From Alteromonas gilva (GTDB taxonomy: Bacteria; Pseudomonadota; Gammaproteobacteria; Enterobacterales; Alteromonadaceae), in NCBI RefSeq assembly GCF_028595265.1, contig NZ_JAQQXP010000001.1, forward strand, positions 2,728,001-2,792,000: a DNA stretch of 64,000 nucleotides, written 5' to 3'. Numbering within the stretch: position 1 is the first letter of the stretch; each line of letters begins with the position of its first letter. Below are positions 7,609 through 17,692 of the stretch, in pieces. The position numbers and the translations under genes were made by a program. The notes under the pieces were generated by a model. The model worked only from the letters and a program-made list of their open reading frames with translations, was not told where the DNA came from and did not search any database.

Positions 7609-10600
7609 ATGATTAACCGCACATTACTTGGTCTGGGCTTGCTTTTTGTGTCATTACACAGTGTCGCCAAGCCTGGCTATTTTCGCGATCCGGATCTGCA
7701 TGATAATACCGTGGTGTTTACCGCCGAAGGCGACTTATGGCTGCATCAGCTCGACACCAGACAAACCCGGCGATTAACCACCAATACCGCGTACGAAAAA
7801 CAGGCCGCCATTTCCAATGACGGTACCCGGATAGCCTTTACGGCTGACTACGATGGCACCACCGAAATTTATGTTATCCCCATTGGTGGTGGTGTGGCTA
7901 AACGCGTGACCTTTGAAAACAGCTACGTGTTTTTGCAGGAATGGACCGCCGACGGCCACATTCTTTACAGCGCCAATAACCGCGTGGGTCCAACGGGTAA
8001 CTGGACGCTTAAAACGGTTGATCCTGAAAACTTAAATACCAAAGACATCCCCCTTGCCGATGCGGTAGAAGGCAGCGTTGATGGCGACTCAGGTACACTT
8101 TATTTTACCCAGTTCGGCTTGCAGGTTACCCGTGATAATGCCCGTTATTATCGCGGCGGCGCACAAGGCGAGCTGTGGCGCTTTAACCCGCAGCAGGACG
8201 ACGAGGCAACTCAGCTTACCGGCGCTCATGACGCCTCCGCCAGTGAGCCGATGTTTTATGATGGCAAACTGTATTTTATAAGCAATAAAAACGGAAATGC
8301 CAATTTATGGGTCATGTCAGCAAACGGCAAAAACCTTAAAGCCGTGACCAATTTTCAGGATTATCCGGTACAGCGTGCAAAGCTCGACAACGGACGAGTT
8401 ATTTTTCAGCATGGTGCTGATTTAAAAATCTACGACAGTGCTACCGATAAAGTAAAAACCCTCGATATTACCCTGTCGGGCGATTTTCCCCATTTGCGGG
8501 ATAAATGGGTGACCAAACCTACCAAATACCTGACCTCGGCTGATTTTAACGGTAAAAAGAAACAGGTCGTGCTCACCGCTCGCGGTCAGCTAGCGGTAGC
8601 CAGTATCGACGGGCGCCGCTTAATAGAAATAGACACGCCTGCGGCATCGCGCTCGCGAAAAGCCATTTTAAGCCACGATGGTGAGTGGGTTTACGCCATT
8701 AATGACTCAAGCGGCGAAATGGAAATCTGGCAGTTTGCCGCCGACGGCTCTCCTCAACGCAAACAACTGACCAACAATGGCGCTATTAGTCGTTGGCAGT
8801 TGGTGCTGTCGCCAGACGGTAAAAAAATCGCTTATGATGATTTTAATGGGGATTTATGGCTGCTGGATATTGCGTCTGGTGAGAGTGAAAAGCTCTACTC
8901 CGGGCAGAATGAAATGAACCCTTACGCCGATATCGTCTGGAGTAAGGACAGCAATTTACTGGCCATTACCACCGCTAAAATGGGCGATGAACGCCAGCGT
9001 ATTTACTTGCATGATATTACCAATAATAAGGGCCAGGTGCTCACCAGTGACAAATATAACTCCTATTCACCGGCATTCAGCCCGGATCAGCACTGGCTGT
9101 ACTTTTTGTCAGACCGGGAGTTCTCGCCCAGTACAACATCTCCCTGGGGTGACCGCAATATGGGCACCAGCTTTGACCGCCGTACACAAATATTTGCCTA
9201 TGCATTAAAAGCCGATGCCGACTTCCCTTTTCAGCAGCCTGATGAGCTGGCCGATGAGGAGGAAGAAGACACCTCCGAGGACACCACATACGACACGCCT
9301 GCAAAAGACAGTGATGATGATAACGACGACGATAACAAGGCAGACACAAACGAAGAAAACAGCGATGCTGACGCGGCGGATGCCACAGAGTCACCGTTAT
9401 TCGTTGTTGACTGGCAGGGGTTAACTGAACGCTTGTGGCAGGTACCGGTGAAAGCCGGGAACTATCGCGATCTGAGCGTTAACAAACGCTTTTTATATGT
9501 TATCGACAGCGTCAGCGAGCCCGGCAGCAGGCCGGTGCTAAAGTCTGTTTCACAAAACCCCAAACCCAAAATACTCACTTTTGTAAGTGGCATTGGCGCT
9601 TACCGACTCAACGCCGATGGCGACCAAATGCTGGTACTGAAGCAAAGCAGTAACAACGATCAGATTTACATTGTGCCTGCGCAAAGCACCTTCCCTGCTG
9701 ACACCAGCAAGCATACCGCCAATGTGAATGACTGGAAGCTGCTGATTTCACCGCAGCAGGAATGGCAACAATTGTTTCACGATGCCTGGTTAATGCATCG
9801 CGATTATTTTTACGATAAGAATATGCGCGGTGTTGACTGGCAGGCCATAAAACAAAAATACCAACCCTTGCTTTCGCGCATCACTGACCGCGATGAACTC
9901 AATGATCTGCTTGGCATGATGACCGGCGAGCTAAACGTCTTGCATTCACAGGTTTATGGCGGTGATTTCCCCAGTGACAGTGACCGCCCCACTCCGTCGA
10001 GTTTAGGTGCTAACCTGGTACAGACCAGCGAAGGCGTGCAAATAGCCAGTATTTATCAGTTTGACCGCGAAGTACCGTCCAAAGCGTCCCCCCTGTTAAA
10101 GCCGGGCACCGATGCACAGGAAGGGGATGTGATAATCAGTATTAATGAGCAACCGGTCGACACCCTGGCGGCCTTGAATAACCACCTGCTTAATCAGCAA
10201 GGCAAGCAGGTTATTCTGGGCCTGAAACGCGGTGACGAGACCTTCAAAACGGTGGTTTATCCGGTAAGCACCCGCACCGATGCGCGCCTGCGGTATCAGG
10301 ACTGGACTACCCGAAATCGCCAGAAAGTGCAGCAGGCCAGCGACAATATTGGCTACTTACACTTGTATGCAATGGGGGCTAATGATGTCTCTGACTTTGC
10401 CAGAGAGTTTTATGCAGCATATCAAAATGATGGCTTAATCATTGATGTCCGGCGTAACCGCGGCGGCAATGTAGACAGCTGGTTACTGGAAAAACTGTTA
10501 CGCAAGGTCTGGATGTTCTGGACCATTGATAATGGTCTACCCAGCACCAATATGCAGCAAACTTTCCGTGGCCATTTGGTGGTGTTAGCCGACCAACAAA

Positions 10601-10968
10601 CCTACTCCGATGGTGAAACCTTTACTGCCGGTGTCAAAGCCCTGGAGCTTGGCCCGGTAATTGGTAAACAGACCGCGGGGGCCGGCATTTGGCTGCGCGG
10701 GCGAAATCGTCTGGCCGATAATGGCATGGCACGGGTTGCTGAATTACCGGTATTTGCCGCCGATGGTCGCTGGATCACCGAAGGTTTAGGGATTACCCCC
10801 GACATTGAGGTCACTAATTTACCCCATGCGACCTATAAGGGTGAAGACGCCCAGCTTGACGCTGCCATAAACTACCTGCAAAAGCGGATTAAGCAGCGCC
10901 CGGTAAAACCGCTCACGCCTAAGCCCTACCCGGCAGTTGACGAGCCTGCAGACGATATCAACCGATAA
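7609..10968 (+). CDS. Secreted tricorn protease homologue (S41 family)
   Basis: 1119 residues with a signal peptide (about 1-20, cut near VAK). Order of parts: TolB/tricorn-type beta-propeller repeats (about 25-640), a connector, a C1-like helical domain with His779 in NVLHSQ, a PDZ domain (about 800-890), and the S41 catalytic core with the nucleophile Ser1000 in TYSDGETF and the GQ/KQTAGAG block. Such proteins trim peptides; bacterial periplasmic members probably degrade misfolded or imported peptides. A very acidic insert (about residues 547-598, rich in D, E, N and S) interrupts the second propeller. An independent terminator follows. Confidence 0.92.
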   Translation: MINRTLLGLGLLFVSLHSVAKPGYFRDPDLHDNTVVFTAEGDLWLHQLDTRQTRRLTTNTAYEKQAAISNDGTRIAFTADYDGTTEIYVIPIGGGVAKRVTFENSYVFLQEWTADGHILYSANNRVGPTGNWTLKTVDPENLNTKDIPLADAVEGSVDGDSGTLYFTQFGLQVTRDNARYYRGGAQGELWRFNPQQDDEATQLTGAHDASASEPMFYDGKLYFISNKNGNANLWVMSANGKNLKAVTNFQDYPVQRAKLDNGRVIFQHGADLKIYDSATDKVKTLDITLSGDFPHLRDKWVTKPTKYLTSADFNGKKKQVVLTARGQLAVASIDGRRLIEIDTPAASRSRKAILSHDGEWVYAINDSSGEMEIWQFAADGSPQRKQLTNNGAISRWQLVLSPDGKKIAYDDFNGDLWLLDIASGESEKLYSGQNEMNPYADIVWSKDSNLLAITTAKMGDERQRIYLHDITNNKGQVLTSDKYNSYSPAFSPDQHWLYFLSDREFSPSTTSPWGDRNMGTSFDRRTQIFAYALKADADFPFQQPDELADEEEEDTSEDTTYDTPAKDSDDDNDDDNKADTNEENSDADAADATESPLFVVDWQGLTERLWQVPVKAGNYRDLSVNKRFLYVIDSVSEPGSRPVLKSVSQNPKPKILTFVSGIGAYRLNADGDQMLVLKQSSNNDQIYIVPAQSTFPADTSKHTANVNDWKLLISPQQEWQQLFHDAWLMHRDYFYDKNMRGVDWQAIKQKYQPLLSRITDRDELNDLLGMMTGELNVLHSQVYGGDFPSDSDRPTPSSLGANLVQTSEGVQIASIYQFDREVPSKASPLLKPGTDAQEGDVIISINEQPVDTLAALNNHLLNQQGKQVILGLKRGDETFKTVVYPVSTRTDARLRYQDWTTRNRQKVQQASDNIGYLHLYAMGANDVSDFAREFYAAYQNDGLIIDVRRNRGGNVDSWLLEKLLRKVWMFWTIDNGLPSTNMQQTFRGHLVVLADQQTYSDGETFTAGVKALELGPVIGKQTAGAGIWLRGRNRLADNGMARVAELPVFAADGRWITEGLGITPDIEVTNLPHATYKGEDAQLDAAINYLQKRIKQRPVKPLTPKPYPAVDEPADDINR

Positions 10969-10991
10969 CCTGATGGCTTAAATCACTAACA

Positions 10992-11020
10992 GAAACCGGC
11001 ATCGGCCGGTTTCTTTTTTT
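10992..11020 (+). terminator. Rho-independent terminator after the tricorn-like gene
   Basis: GAAACCGGC and GCCGGTTTC form a 9-base stem with an ATCG loop, followed by seven T residues. Confidence 0.92.
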
Positions 11021-11079
11021 CGACAGGATAACCAGCCGTGTTATGGTAAGCACTTGTCTTATCAACAAATTAACCCATC

Positions 11080-12231
11080 ATGATACGATTAATTGTACTC
11101 ATAGCCCTGAGCACTTTTATAAGCGCTGCGGCCAACGCTGAACAGGTACTGGCCCGCGACATCGGCATTGCACCGGGTATTCTGCCCACAGGAAAGACCA
11201 ACACCATTGTGGATGTGCCCGGTGTAAAAGTCGGCCAGCTCACCAAAGTCGCGGGAGACTCGATTCGTACCGGGGTGACGGTTGTCTTACCCCACGGTAA
11301 TAATCTGTATCAACACAAAGTGCCGGCGGCTATCTATGTCGAAAATGGCTACGGCAAACTCATGGGGTTGTCTCAGGTGACTGAATTAGGCGAAATTGAA
11401 ACGCCCATTGCCTTGACCAATACCCTGTCGGTACCCACGGTTGCTAACGCGCTGATAAGCTACACGCTCAGCCAAACCGGCAACGAAACGGTGCGCTCGG
11501 TGAATGCCGTGGTGGGCGAAACCAACGACGGTCTGCTCAACGATATCCGCGGGCGGCATATTACCCAAAAAGACGTGCTTACCGCCATAGACAGCGCCAC
11601 CAGCGAAACAGTGATGCAAGGTAACGTGGGTGCCGGTACCGGCACCGTCGCCTTTGGCTTTAAAGGTGGCATTGGCAGCAGCTCCAGACGTTTGCCAGCA
11701 CCCTTAGGAGGCTACCTGGTGGGTGTGCTGGTACAAACGAATTACGGCGGTGTACTGCAAATAAACGGTATGCCTGTGGGCCAGCAGCTTAATCAGTATT
11801 ATTTAAAAGACGTATTAGATAAGGGCGATGCGGATGGCTCGGTGATGATTGTGATTGCCACTGACGCGCCCCTTTCAGACCGCAACCTTAAGCGCTTAGC
11901 CAAGCGTGCCTTTGCCGGTATAGCCCGCACTGGTGCTTCGTTTACAAATGGGTCGGGCGACTACGCTATTGCGTTTTCGGTGGCTGATTCGACGATAAGA
12001 ACGCCTGCTCGCAGAGCCCGGATAAGTAGCGTAGACACGCTGCCAAATGGCTTGTTTTCTCCCCTTTCCCAGGCGGTAATCGAAGCCACCGAAGAGGCGG
12101 TGTATAACTCATTGTTAATGGCTGAAGATGTAACCAGCCTGGATCCTGTAAGTGGTGAGACGCTCACTGTAAAAGCGCTACCGGTGGAGGCAGTAAAAGC
12201 GATGCTGGCAACAGCCCGACCGGCAGACTAA
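11080..12231 (+). CDS. Secreted P1-family peptidase (DmpA/BapA-like aminopeptidase)
   Basis: 383 residues with a signal peptide (cut near NAEQ, residue 21). The P1 fold is clear: IGIAPGILPTGKTNTIVDVPGV at the start of the mature part, GNVGAGTGTVAFGFKGG in the middle, and the autocleavage site in FTNGSGDYAIAF where Ser292 would become the N-terminal nucleophile of the beta chain. DmpA-type enzymes release N-terminal residues from peptides, some with beta- or D-amino acids. It follows the tricorn-like protease but is separated by a terminator, so it is likely a separate unit with a related peptide-scavenging role. Confidence 0.9.
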   Translation: MIRLIVLIALSTFISAAANAEQVLARDIGIAPGILPTGKTNTIVDVPGVKVGQLTKVAGDSIRTGVTVVLPHGNNLYQHKVPAAIYVENGYGKLMGLSQVTELGEIETPIALTNTLSVPTVANALISYTLSQTGNETVRSVNAVVGETNDGLLNDIRGRHITQKDVLTAIDSATSETVMQGNVGAGTGTVAFGFKGGIGSSSRRLPAPLGGYLVGVLVQTNYGGVLQINGMPVGQQLNQYYLKDVLDKGDADGSVMIVIATDAPLSDRNLKRLAKRAFAGIARTGASFTNGSGDYAIAFSVADSTIRTPARRARISSVDTLPNGLFSPLSQAVIEATEEAVYNSLLMAEDVTSLDPVSGETLTVKALPVEAVKAMLATARPAD

Positions 12232-12271
12232 AGCGCTAACAGGCCGTTTGAACAGCCCCGTGTGTGCACGG

Positions 12272-13693
12272 TCAGACGGTAGCCGGGATAGCCGTTACAT
12301 TCGCCACAACCCAATGCAGCCTGAGCTCAGCGGCGAGCAGACCCACTTGTGCTTCGATAGCTTTAAGCTTGGCTTTGAGGACCCCCGATTCGCGGGCATT
12401 TAGCTTAAACATATCGCTGTCGCCGGCATCAAAACGCGCGCGTTCCAGGCGCGATAATTGTACGGCCAGACGGGCATTTTGTTGTTGCAATGACAGCACT
12501 TCACTGGCCTGTTGCCAGTATGCGTGAGCCTGCTCAAACTGCTGCGTGAGCTGATCTCTGGCAAGTTGATATTCATAGCCAAGCACCTTGAGTTCAGATT
12601 CAAGCTTACCCAGCTCAGCCTCGGCCTTACGGTTGCCCAGGGTATATGAAAAGGTTAAGCCAATTTTACCTTCTGTTTCGGCCAGCGACTGCGGACCACT
12701 GCCCATATCTCTGGCAACCAGCGCTTTAAGGTCGAGCTTTGGCAGCAGCTGGTTTTTGGCCAGGCGGTTTTCGTTTGTCATGATATCCTGCTCGGTACGA
12801 ATCACTGCTAACGTAGGGTGCTCATTAATGGCATTGCGCAATTGCGCAACGCTCGCAGCCCCGACATCAAAAGGCCAGTCGATACTCTCTGGTAACTGTG
12901 CGCCGGGATTAATCACCAGTGACTGTCCTTGTTCATTCCGCCAAAAATAGGCCAATGCCTGGGCGGAGGCCCGCTGGGTTTGCTCCAGTTGCGCCAGGGC
13001 CAGTTGCTGCTCCATTACACTGGCTTCAAATTCGGTCAGGATCACCTCCGCCAGATCGCCGCGTTCAACACGCGTGGTAAGCCCCACCCGCCGCTGTTTG
13101 AGAGTCTCAAGCAGCGATTTAACCGCCGATACTTTCAGACTCGCTTCATACCACTTTAAATAATGGTTGAGGCCTTTGTACAAGAAGTCATTTAACTTTA
13201 ACTCATACTCCGCGCGGTATTGCTGAATAGACAAACGCGCATTAGCCACACCGGTTCTGCGTTGATCAATATCGCGGTTTTGCAATAACGATAATGCCAC
13301 CCCAACGCTTGCCTCGCCGCCAGAAAGAGTATCGTATTGCTGCTCGTATACCGGAAAGTCACCCGCCGCAACCCGGTACTCCGTGATCAGCCGGGCATTC
13401 ATTTCGCCCAATGGTTGCACATATCGCTGCGCCGCGGCGGTTCCATCATAATAACCACTTACGCGGCTACTGATATCCTGCTCTATGCGCGGATCGAAGG
13501 CACTTTGGGCGCTCTGTAGCCCCCAGTTGAGCTGCGTGTTTTTTTCGTTAAGTACGTTTACATAAGGGTGATAACGCTGCATATTTTTTAGCAGCGCCGG
13601 AACACTGGGCAACGTCTCTTCGGCCTGCAGGTTGCCGGCAGATACCATGAGCGAAAAAACGGTTAGTAACGCTGCAACACGACGATTAATCAT
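12272..13693 (-). CDS. TolC-family outer membrane efflux protein
   Basis: 473 residues, with a signal peptide (cut near LQAEE, residue 25) and the two long helical repeats of an OEP-type outer membrane channel (about residues 60-260 and 280-470). It would form the exit duct across the outer membrane. It is the last gene of a three-gene leftward operon (ABC, HlyD, TolC), 24 bases after the HlyD gene, so it is probably dedicated to that exporter and is not the housekeeping TolC. Confidence 0.9.
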   Translation of the reverse strand: MINRRVAALLTVFSLMVSAGNLQAEETLPSVPALLKNMQRYHPYVNVLNEKNTQLNWGLQSAQSAFDPRIEQDISSRVSGYYDGTAAAQRYVQPLGEMNARLITEYRVAAGDFPVYEQQYDTLSGGEASVGVALSLLQNRDIDQRRTGVANARLSIQQYRAEYELKLNDFLYKGLNHYLKWYEASLKVSAVKSLLETLKQRRVGLTTRVERGDLAEVILTEFEASVMEQQLALAQLEQTQRASAQALAYFWRNEQGQSLVINPGAQLPESIDWPFDVGAASVAQLRNAINEHPTLAVIRTEQDIMTNENRLAKNQLLPKLDLKALVARDMGSGPQSLAETEGKIGLTFSYTLGNRKAEAELGKLESELKVLGYEYQLARDQLTQQFEQAHAYWQQASEVLSLQQQNARLAVQLSRLERARFDAGDSDMFKLNARESGVLKAKLKAIEAQVGLLAAELRLHWVVANVTAIPATV

Positions 13694-13717
13694 GGATGTA
13701 TTTCTCTCCTAAGTTAA

Positions 13718-14755
13718 CTACCATCCCGTTTTTGCACCCGCGGCTTCTTCAGCTGGCTTTTGCGGCGGAAAGTTATTTAGCTGACGCCATAATTCGTAAC
13801 CAAGGCGAACCTCTTCAAGCAAGATCCACGCTTTTACGCGACTGCCCAGACGTGCCACATTCTCTTCTGGCCAGGGGATTTCATTGGGATCCGGTTTTAT
13901 CCACACCTGAAACTTACCTGTCGCATCGGCCACCGGTTCAACATACGTCACCTCGCCGCCAAAAGTACCGATAGCCGCGCCGGGCCAGCCGCTGAATTGA
14001 AATACCGGCCACCCTTCAAATTGCAACCGGGCTTTTGCGCCCGGTTTTACCAGTGGCGCGTCGAGACCATTAACAATAATTTTAACCGTCCGCTCAGCGT
14101 TGGCCGGAATAAACTGACCCAGTATATCGCCGGCTTTCACAAAGGTTGACTCGCCACCGGAGAATAGCCGTAATATCGTGCCGTCGACCGGCGCTACCTT
14201 GGTCATGGTGGCCTGCCGCGACAACACCATACTTACCGAATTAACATCGGCCAGCGATGACGCTGCCTTGGCTTTAAGCTCCTGCACTTTAATGAGCGCG
14301 GCTTCGACATCTTTACGCGACACCAGACCTTGCTCTTGCAGGGCTTTTTGTCGGGCTAAGTTGCTCTCGGCATTGGCCACGGCAGTCTCGTTAGCCAGGT
14401 GACGCGACTGCGTTGCAGCCAGCTGCGATTGCAGCTTTTCCAGACGCTGAGCGTCGACATCAATGAGTGTCACAATAGGATCGCCGGCCTTGACCTGCAT
14501 ACCCTCGCGCACATGCCAGGACTTCACCTGACCATCCACCAGCGCCGATATGGCTTGCATGCGGTCAACCGGATCCAGCGAGTCTACTGTACCGGTACCA
14601 AATGCGGTTTGAATCCAGGGGGTAAACCATAAGCCGGCGACCACCAGCGTGATCATAAAGGCAATGCTCCAGCACACCACCTTGTGAACGCTGGGAATAA
14701 TCTGCGCGGGCAACGAGGTGATATTTTGCATAAAACGATCTTCGGCTTTACTCAT
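13718..14755 (-). CDS. HlyD-family membrane fusion protein
   Basis: 345 residues: a short cytoplasmic N-terminus, one membrane helix (about 32-52), a split lipoyl/barrel-sandwich domain around a coiled-coil hairpin (about 115-195), and a beta-barrel region (about 215-300). It should bridge an inner-membrane exporter to a TolC channel. Its start overlaps the end of the ABC gene by 8 bases, which shows tight coupling. The Trp/Pro-rich stretch GWPVFQFSGWPGAAIG at about 246-261 is characteristic of a HlyD subgroup found with this type of operon. Confidence 0.9.
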   Translation of the reverse strand: MSKAEDRFMQNITSLPAQIIPSVHKVVCWSIAFMITLVVAGLWFTPWIQTAFGTGTVDSLDPVDRMQAISALVDGQVKSWHVREGMQVKAGDPIVTLIDVDAQRLEKLQSQLAATQSRHLANETAVANAESNLARQKALQEQGLVSRKDVEAALIKVQELKAKAASSLADVNSVSMVLSRQATMTKVAPVDGTILRLFSGGESTFVKAGDILGQFIPANAERTVKIIVNGLDAPLVKPGAKARLQFEGWPVFQFSGWPGAAIGTFGGEVTYVEPVADATGKFQVWIKPDPNEIPWPEENVARLGSRVKAWILLEEVRLGYELWRQLNNFPPQKPAEEAAGAKTGW

Positions 14756-16436
14756 CGTTATCTCCTCCTGCCTGATTGGCTATCGCCGGGCTGACATCCT
14801 CAATATAAAGCACGTCCTGCAGGTTTAACGTGGCAGTAAATACGCCACTTACCGGCATATTGGTAAAATACAACACCGTGCACTCCATCTGCGCAATGCG
14901 CATTAACAAGCGTTTTTTAAGATTGTGCGGAATGGCATCGAAATGCTGGTTTAAAATGAGCACCTGAGGTTTAGACAGCACCGCGGCGGCCAGCTTTAAC
15001 AATAAAAATTCGAGCGGCTGCAGCGGCGAGCCGAGTACCGACACGCGGGTTTCTACGCCCTGTTCGAGATTATCAACAACCTCATTGAGTCCCACTGATT
15101 CGAGAGCCGCACTGATTTCGGCAATACTCGCATCGGGCGCCGCCAAACGCAGATATTCTTCTATGGTGCATTCCACAATTAACGAGCGATCAAGTGTACT
15201 AATAGCCTGACGTAACTCGTATTTATCGTAGTCGAACAAACTGTACTGGCCGAGCAGGATCTCGCCTTTGGGCGGCCGCTCAAAGCGCTTAAGATAGCTC
15301 ACCAATTGTTTTTGCACCCAGCTTTTACGGGTGGTAATAAAGTACTTATTGCCAGCGTCCAGGGTCACATCGAGATAACAGGTATCGTCAAAATGTGACA
15401 TCAGTAAACGTTTGAACACCAGTTTAGATGAGCTTGGAATATGCACGCCCTGGTCGTAACTTTCTTCCTGCGGGATCTCCAGCGCCGAACCAATTTTTTG
15501 CGCCGCGCCGTACAGTTCGTAATACAGTTTTAAATACTGAGAGAAGCGTGAAATACCAAAAAATACCGTCGACATAATGAGCTCGGCAGCGACCAGCTGA
15601 CCTATCGACAACTGGCCCTGTACCACCAAATACCCACCCAGGCCCAGCAACGTGGCACTGGCCAGTGCATAGAGCAACAGAAATGACACCGCTTGCGAAA
15701 AGGTAAAGGTAAAATGCCCCTTATGCTCCTTAATATAGTGCTCAATGAAGGTCTCGGTTTTGCGCCCGGCGTAGTCCAGATGATCTGATGATTTAAAAAA
15801 TTCATGGGCGTCTGCCACGTCGTTCAGCCACTTGGCCGTATCGTATTTGGTTTGCGAAAGCTGAATAGCCGTGCGCTTAGCCCCCGGCCCCCATATTTTC
15901 CACACCAGATACATGGTTAACAAAATCATCATGTTAAGAATGAACAAAAATGGGTGATAAAATGACACCAGCGTAAACCCCACCATGATTTGTAGTACCA
16001 GCGCGAAGCCGTCTACCATCAGCGACGGAATATTTTTTTGCAGGGTCATGATGTCGAAATAGCGATGGGTAATGGACGTGTTGCGGCGCCCCTCAAAAAA
16101 ACTGTGCGGAGCCATTATGGTTTTCAGCCCTAGCTGAGATACCAACCGTGTATACACCCGGCGTTCGTAGTATTCCATCACCCGCATGCGCAAGGCACTA
16201 AAAATGCCTGACACCAGCAACGTGGCAAACAATACACCCGCCAGAATATTCACCGCCCTTAGCGAGCCAATATTGGCGATACTGTTCACCAGCGTTTGCA
16301 CAGCAATGGGTATCGCCAGCGTTAACAAACTAATTGCCACACCGTAGGCAATGGCCACCCCAAAGAAACCGCTCTCCGGCTTGAGCAATGACACCAAATA
16401 TTTTTTCGTTTGCCGTAAATCTATTGCTTTATCCAT
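14748..16436 (-). CDS. ABC exporter-like protein with a degenerate, probably inactive ATPase domain
   Basis: 562 residues. An ABC type-I exporter membrane domain (about 20-310, six helices) precedes an NBD-like domain (about 330-545) that keeps the fold-level pattern but lacks every catalytic motif. The Walker A position reads TTRKSWVQKQ (about 364-376), the Q-loop position has Asp (STLDRS), the signature position reads LGSPLQPLE instead of LSGGQ, Walker B reads LILNQHF with Asp and Glu replaced, and the H-loop position has Asn (YFTNMP). The frame is long and unbroken and the gene is fused into an operon, so the protein is probably made. It may work with another ATPase or not use ATP. Divergent from a LysR-type gene. 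Confidence 0.88.
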   Translation of the reverse strand: MDKAIDLRQTKKYLVSLLKPESGFFGVAIAYGVAISLLTLAIPIAVQTLVNSIANIGSLRAVNILAGVLFATLLVSGIFSALRMRVMEYYERRVYTRLVSQLGLKTIMAPHSFFEGRRNTSITHRYFDIMTLQKNIPSLMVDGFALVLQIMVGFTLVSFYHPFLFILNMMILLTMYLVWKIWGPGAKRTAIQLSQTKYDTAKWLNDVADAHEFFKSSDHLDYAGRKTETFIEHYIKEHKGHFTFTFSQAVSFLLLYALASATLLGLGGYLVVQGQLSIGQLVAAELIMSTVFFGISRFSQYLKLYYELYGAAQKIGSALEIPQEESYDQGVHIPSSSKLVFKRLLMSHFDDTCYLDVTLDAGNKYFITTRKSWVQKQLVSYLKRFERPPKGEILLGQYSLFDYDKYELRQAISTLDRSLIVECTIEEYLRLAAPDASIAEISAALESVGLNEVVDNLEQGVETRVSVLGSPLQPLEFLLLKLAAAVLSKPQVLILNQHFDAIPHNLKKRLLMRIAQMECTVLYFTNMPVSGVFTATLNLQDVLYIEDVSPAIANQAGGDNDE

Positions 16437-16562
16437 GCGGAATTTACCTAAATAAATTTAATGCCAAGTAACTTTTACATAAGGCTATGATACAGAAGCA
16501 AGAAGAAAGATAAAAACTGTTATATACTTATATTAACATCGATAAAACCTGTCATTTTTACT

Positions 16563-17468
16563 ATGCAACCTGTTAACTATCATCATTTGTATTATTTTTA
16601 CCTCATTGCACGTGAGGGTAGCATAGCTAAAGCCTCACGCTTACTCCATGTTACCCCGCAAACAGTAAGCGGCCAGCTCAGTACCTTTGAAAAACAGCTT
16701 GGCTACCCTTTGTTTGACCGCGTCAGCAAGCGACTCCACCTTAATCGTAAAGGTAAAATGGTGTACCAGCATGCCAGTGAAATATTTCAAAAAGGCAGTC
16801 AGCTGGCAGAGCTGCTGCATGCTGATAACGAGGCCATTGAACAATCGTTTGTGGTGGGTGTAACAGATGCTATCCCTAAAGTACTGGCCTATGACTTTGT
16901 ACATCGCTCGATGAGGCAATTCTCCAATGTACGCTTTATTTTTCGTGAAGGACCATTTGACACACTCGTCAGCGATTTAGCAATTAATCAAATCGATTTG
17001 ATTATTGCTGACAGAGGCATTGCGCCGGGCACCCAGATTAACGCTAACAGCCATTTTTTGGGTGAATCGCACTTAAGCTTTTTTGCCTGTCCCGACCACC
17101 CGGCCATACAACAACCGTTTCCCGCCTCGTTAAATGGTCAGGATTTACTGTTACCCGGCGTTAAATCAGGCATTACGCTGGGCTTAACCACGTGGTTTGA
17201 AAGCCAACAGCTGTTTCCTAAAATTGTAGCGGAGTTTGACGATAGCGCCTTACTAAAGTTGTTTGGTAGTGAGGGCTTTGGCATTTTTTGTGCGCCAGCC
17301 GCAATTGCCCGTCATGTGGAAGACCACTACAAGGTAGCGTGCTTAGGCAATGTCGAAAACATTACCGAGCGCTACTACGCCATTACCGCCAAAAGTAAAA
17401 CTCACCACGCCATTGTCACCAGTATTATTAACGAAGCCCAGGACCTGCTGCATAACCAGCAGAGCTGA
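16563..17468 (+). CDS. LysR-family regulator, NhaR-like
   Basis: 301 residues: N-terminal winged helix-turn-helix (about 5-65, beginning NYHHLYYFYLIAREGSIAKAS) and a C-terminal substrate-binding domain. The N-terminus and the FREGPFDTLVSDLAINQIDLIIAD region resemble NhaR, which activates sodium/proton antiporter genes and responds to Na+. No antiporter gene is in view. It is divergently transcribed from the pseudo-ABC export operon with 126 AT-rich bases between, the usual LysR layout, so this operon is a likely target. The ligand is unknown. Confidence 0.88.
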   Translation: MQPVNYHHLYYFYLIAREGSIAKASRLLHVTPQTVSGQLSTFEKQLGYPLFDRVSKRLHLNRKGKMVYQHASEIFQKGSQLAELLHADNEAIEQSFVVGVTDAIPKVLAYDFVHRSMRQFSNVRFIFREGPFDTLVSDLAINQIDLIIADRGIAPGTQINANSHFLGESHLSFFACPDHPAIQQPFPASLNGQDLLLPGVKSGITLGLTTWFESQQLFPKIVAEFDDSALLKLFGSEGFGIFCAPAAIARHVEDHYKVACLGNVENITERYYAITAKSKTHHAIVTSIINEAQDLLHNQQS

Positions 17469-17692
17469 CCTGACCACCATTACTCGCCTCGTCCCCCTTA
17501 TATGCCGGTATCACCAGCGGCGCTTAACTATTTCGCTCAAGATGGCAGAAATAGCGTATACTGTAGCCAAGTGGTCAGGCATTTCTTGCCACAATATTCA
17601 GGCCTGTCACGCCACGTTGCGCTCAGCCCCGCAATAAGCAGCAAAAAGAAAGACAAAACAGTCAACAGGTCCCCAACAAAGTAAGTCATACT

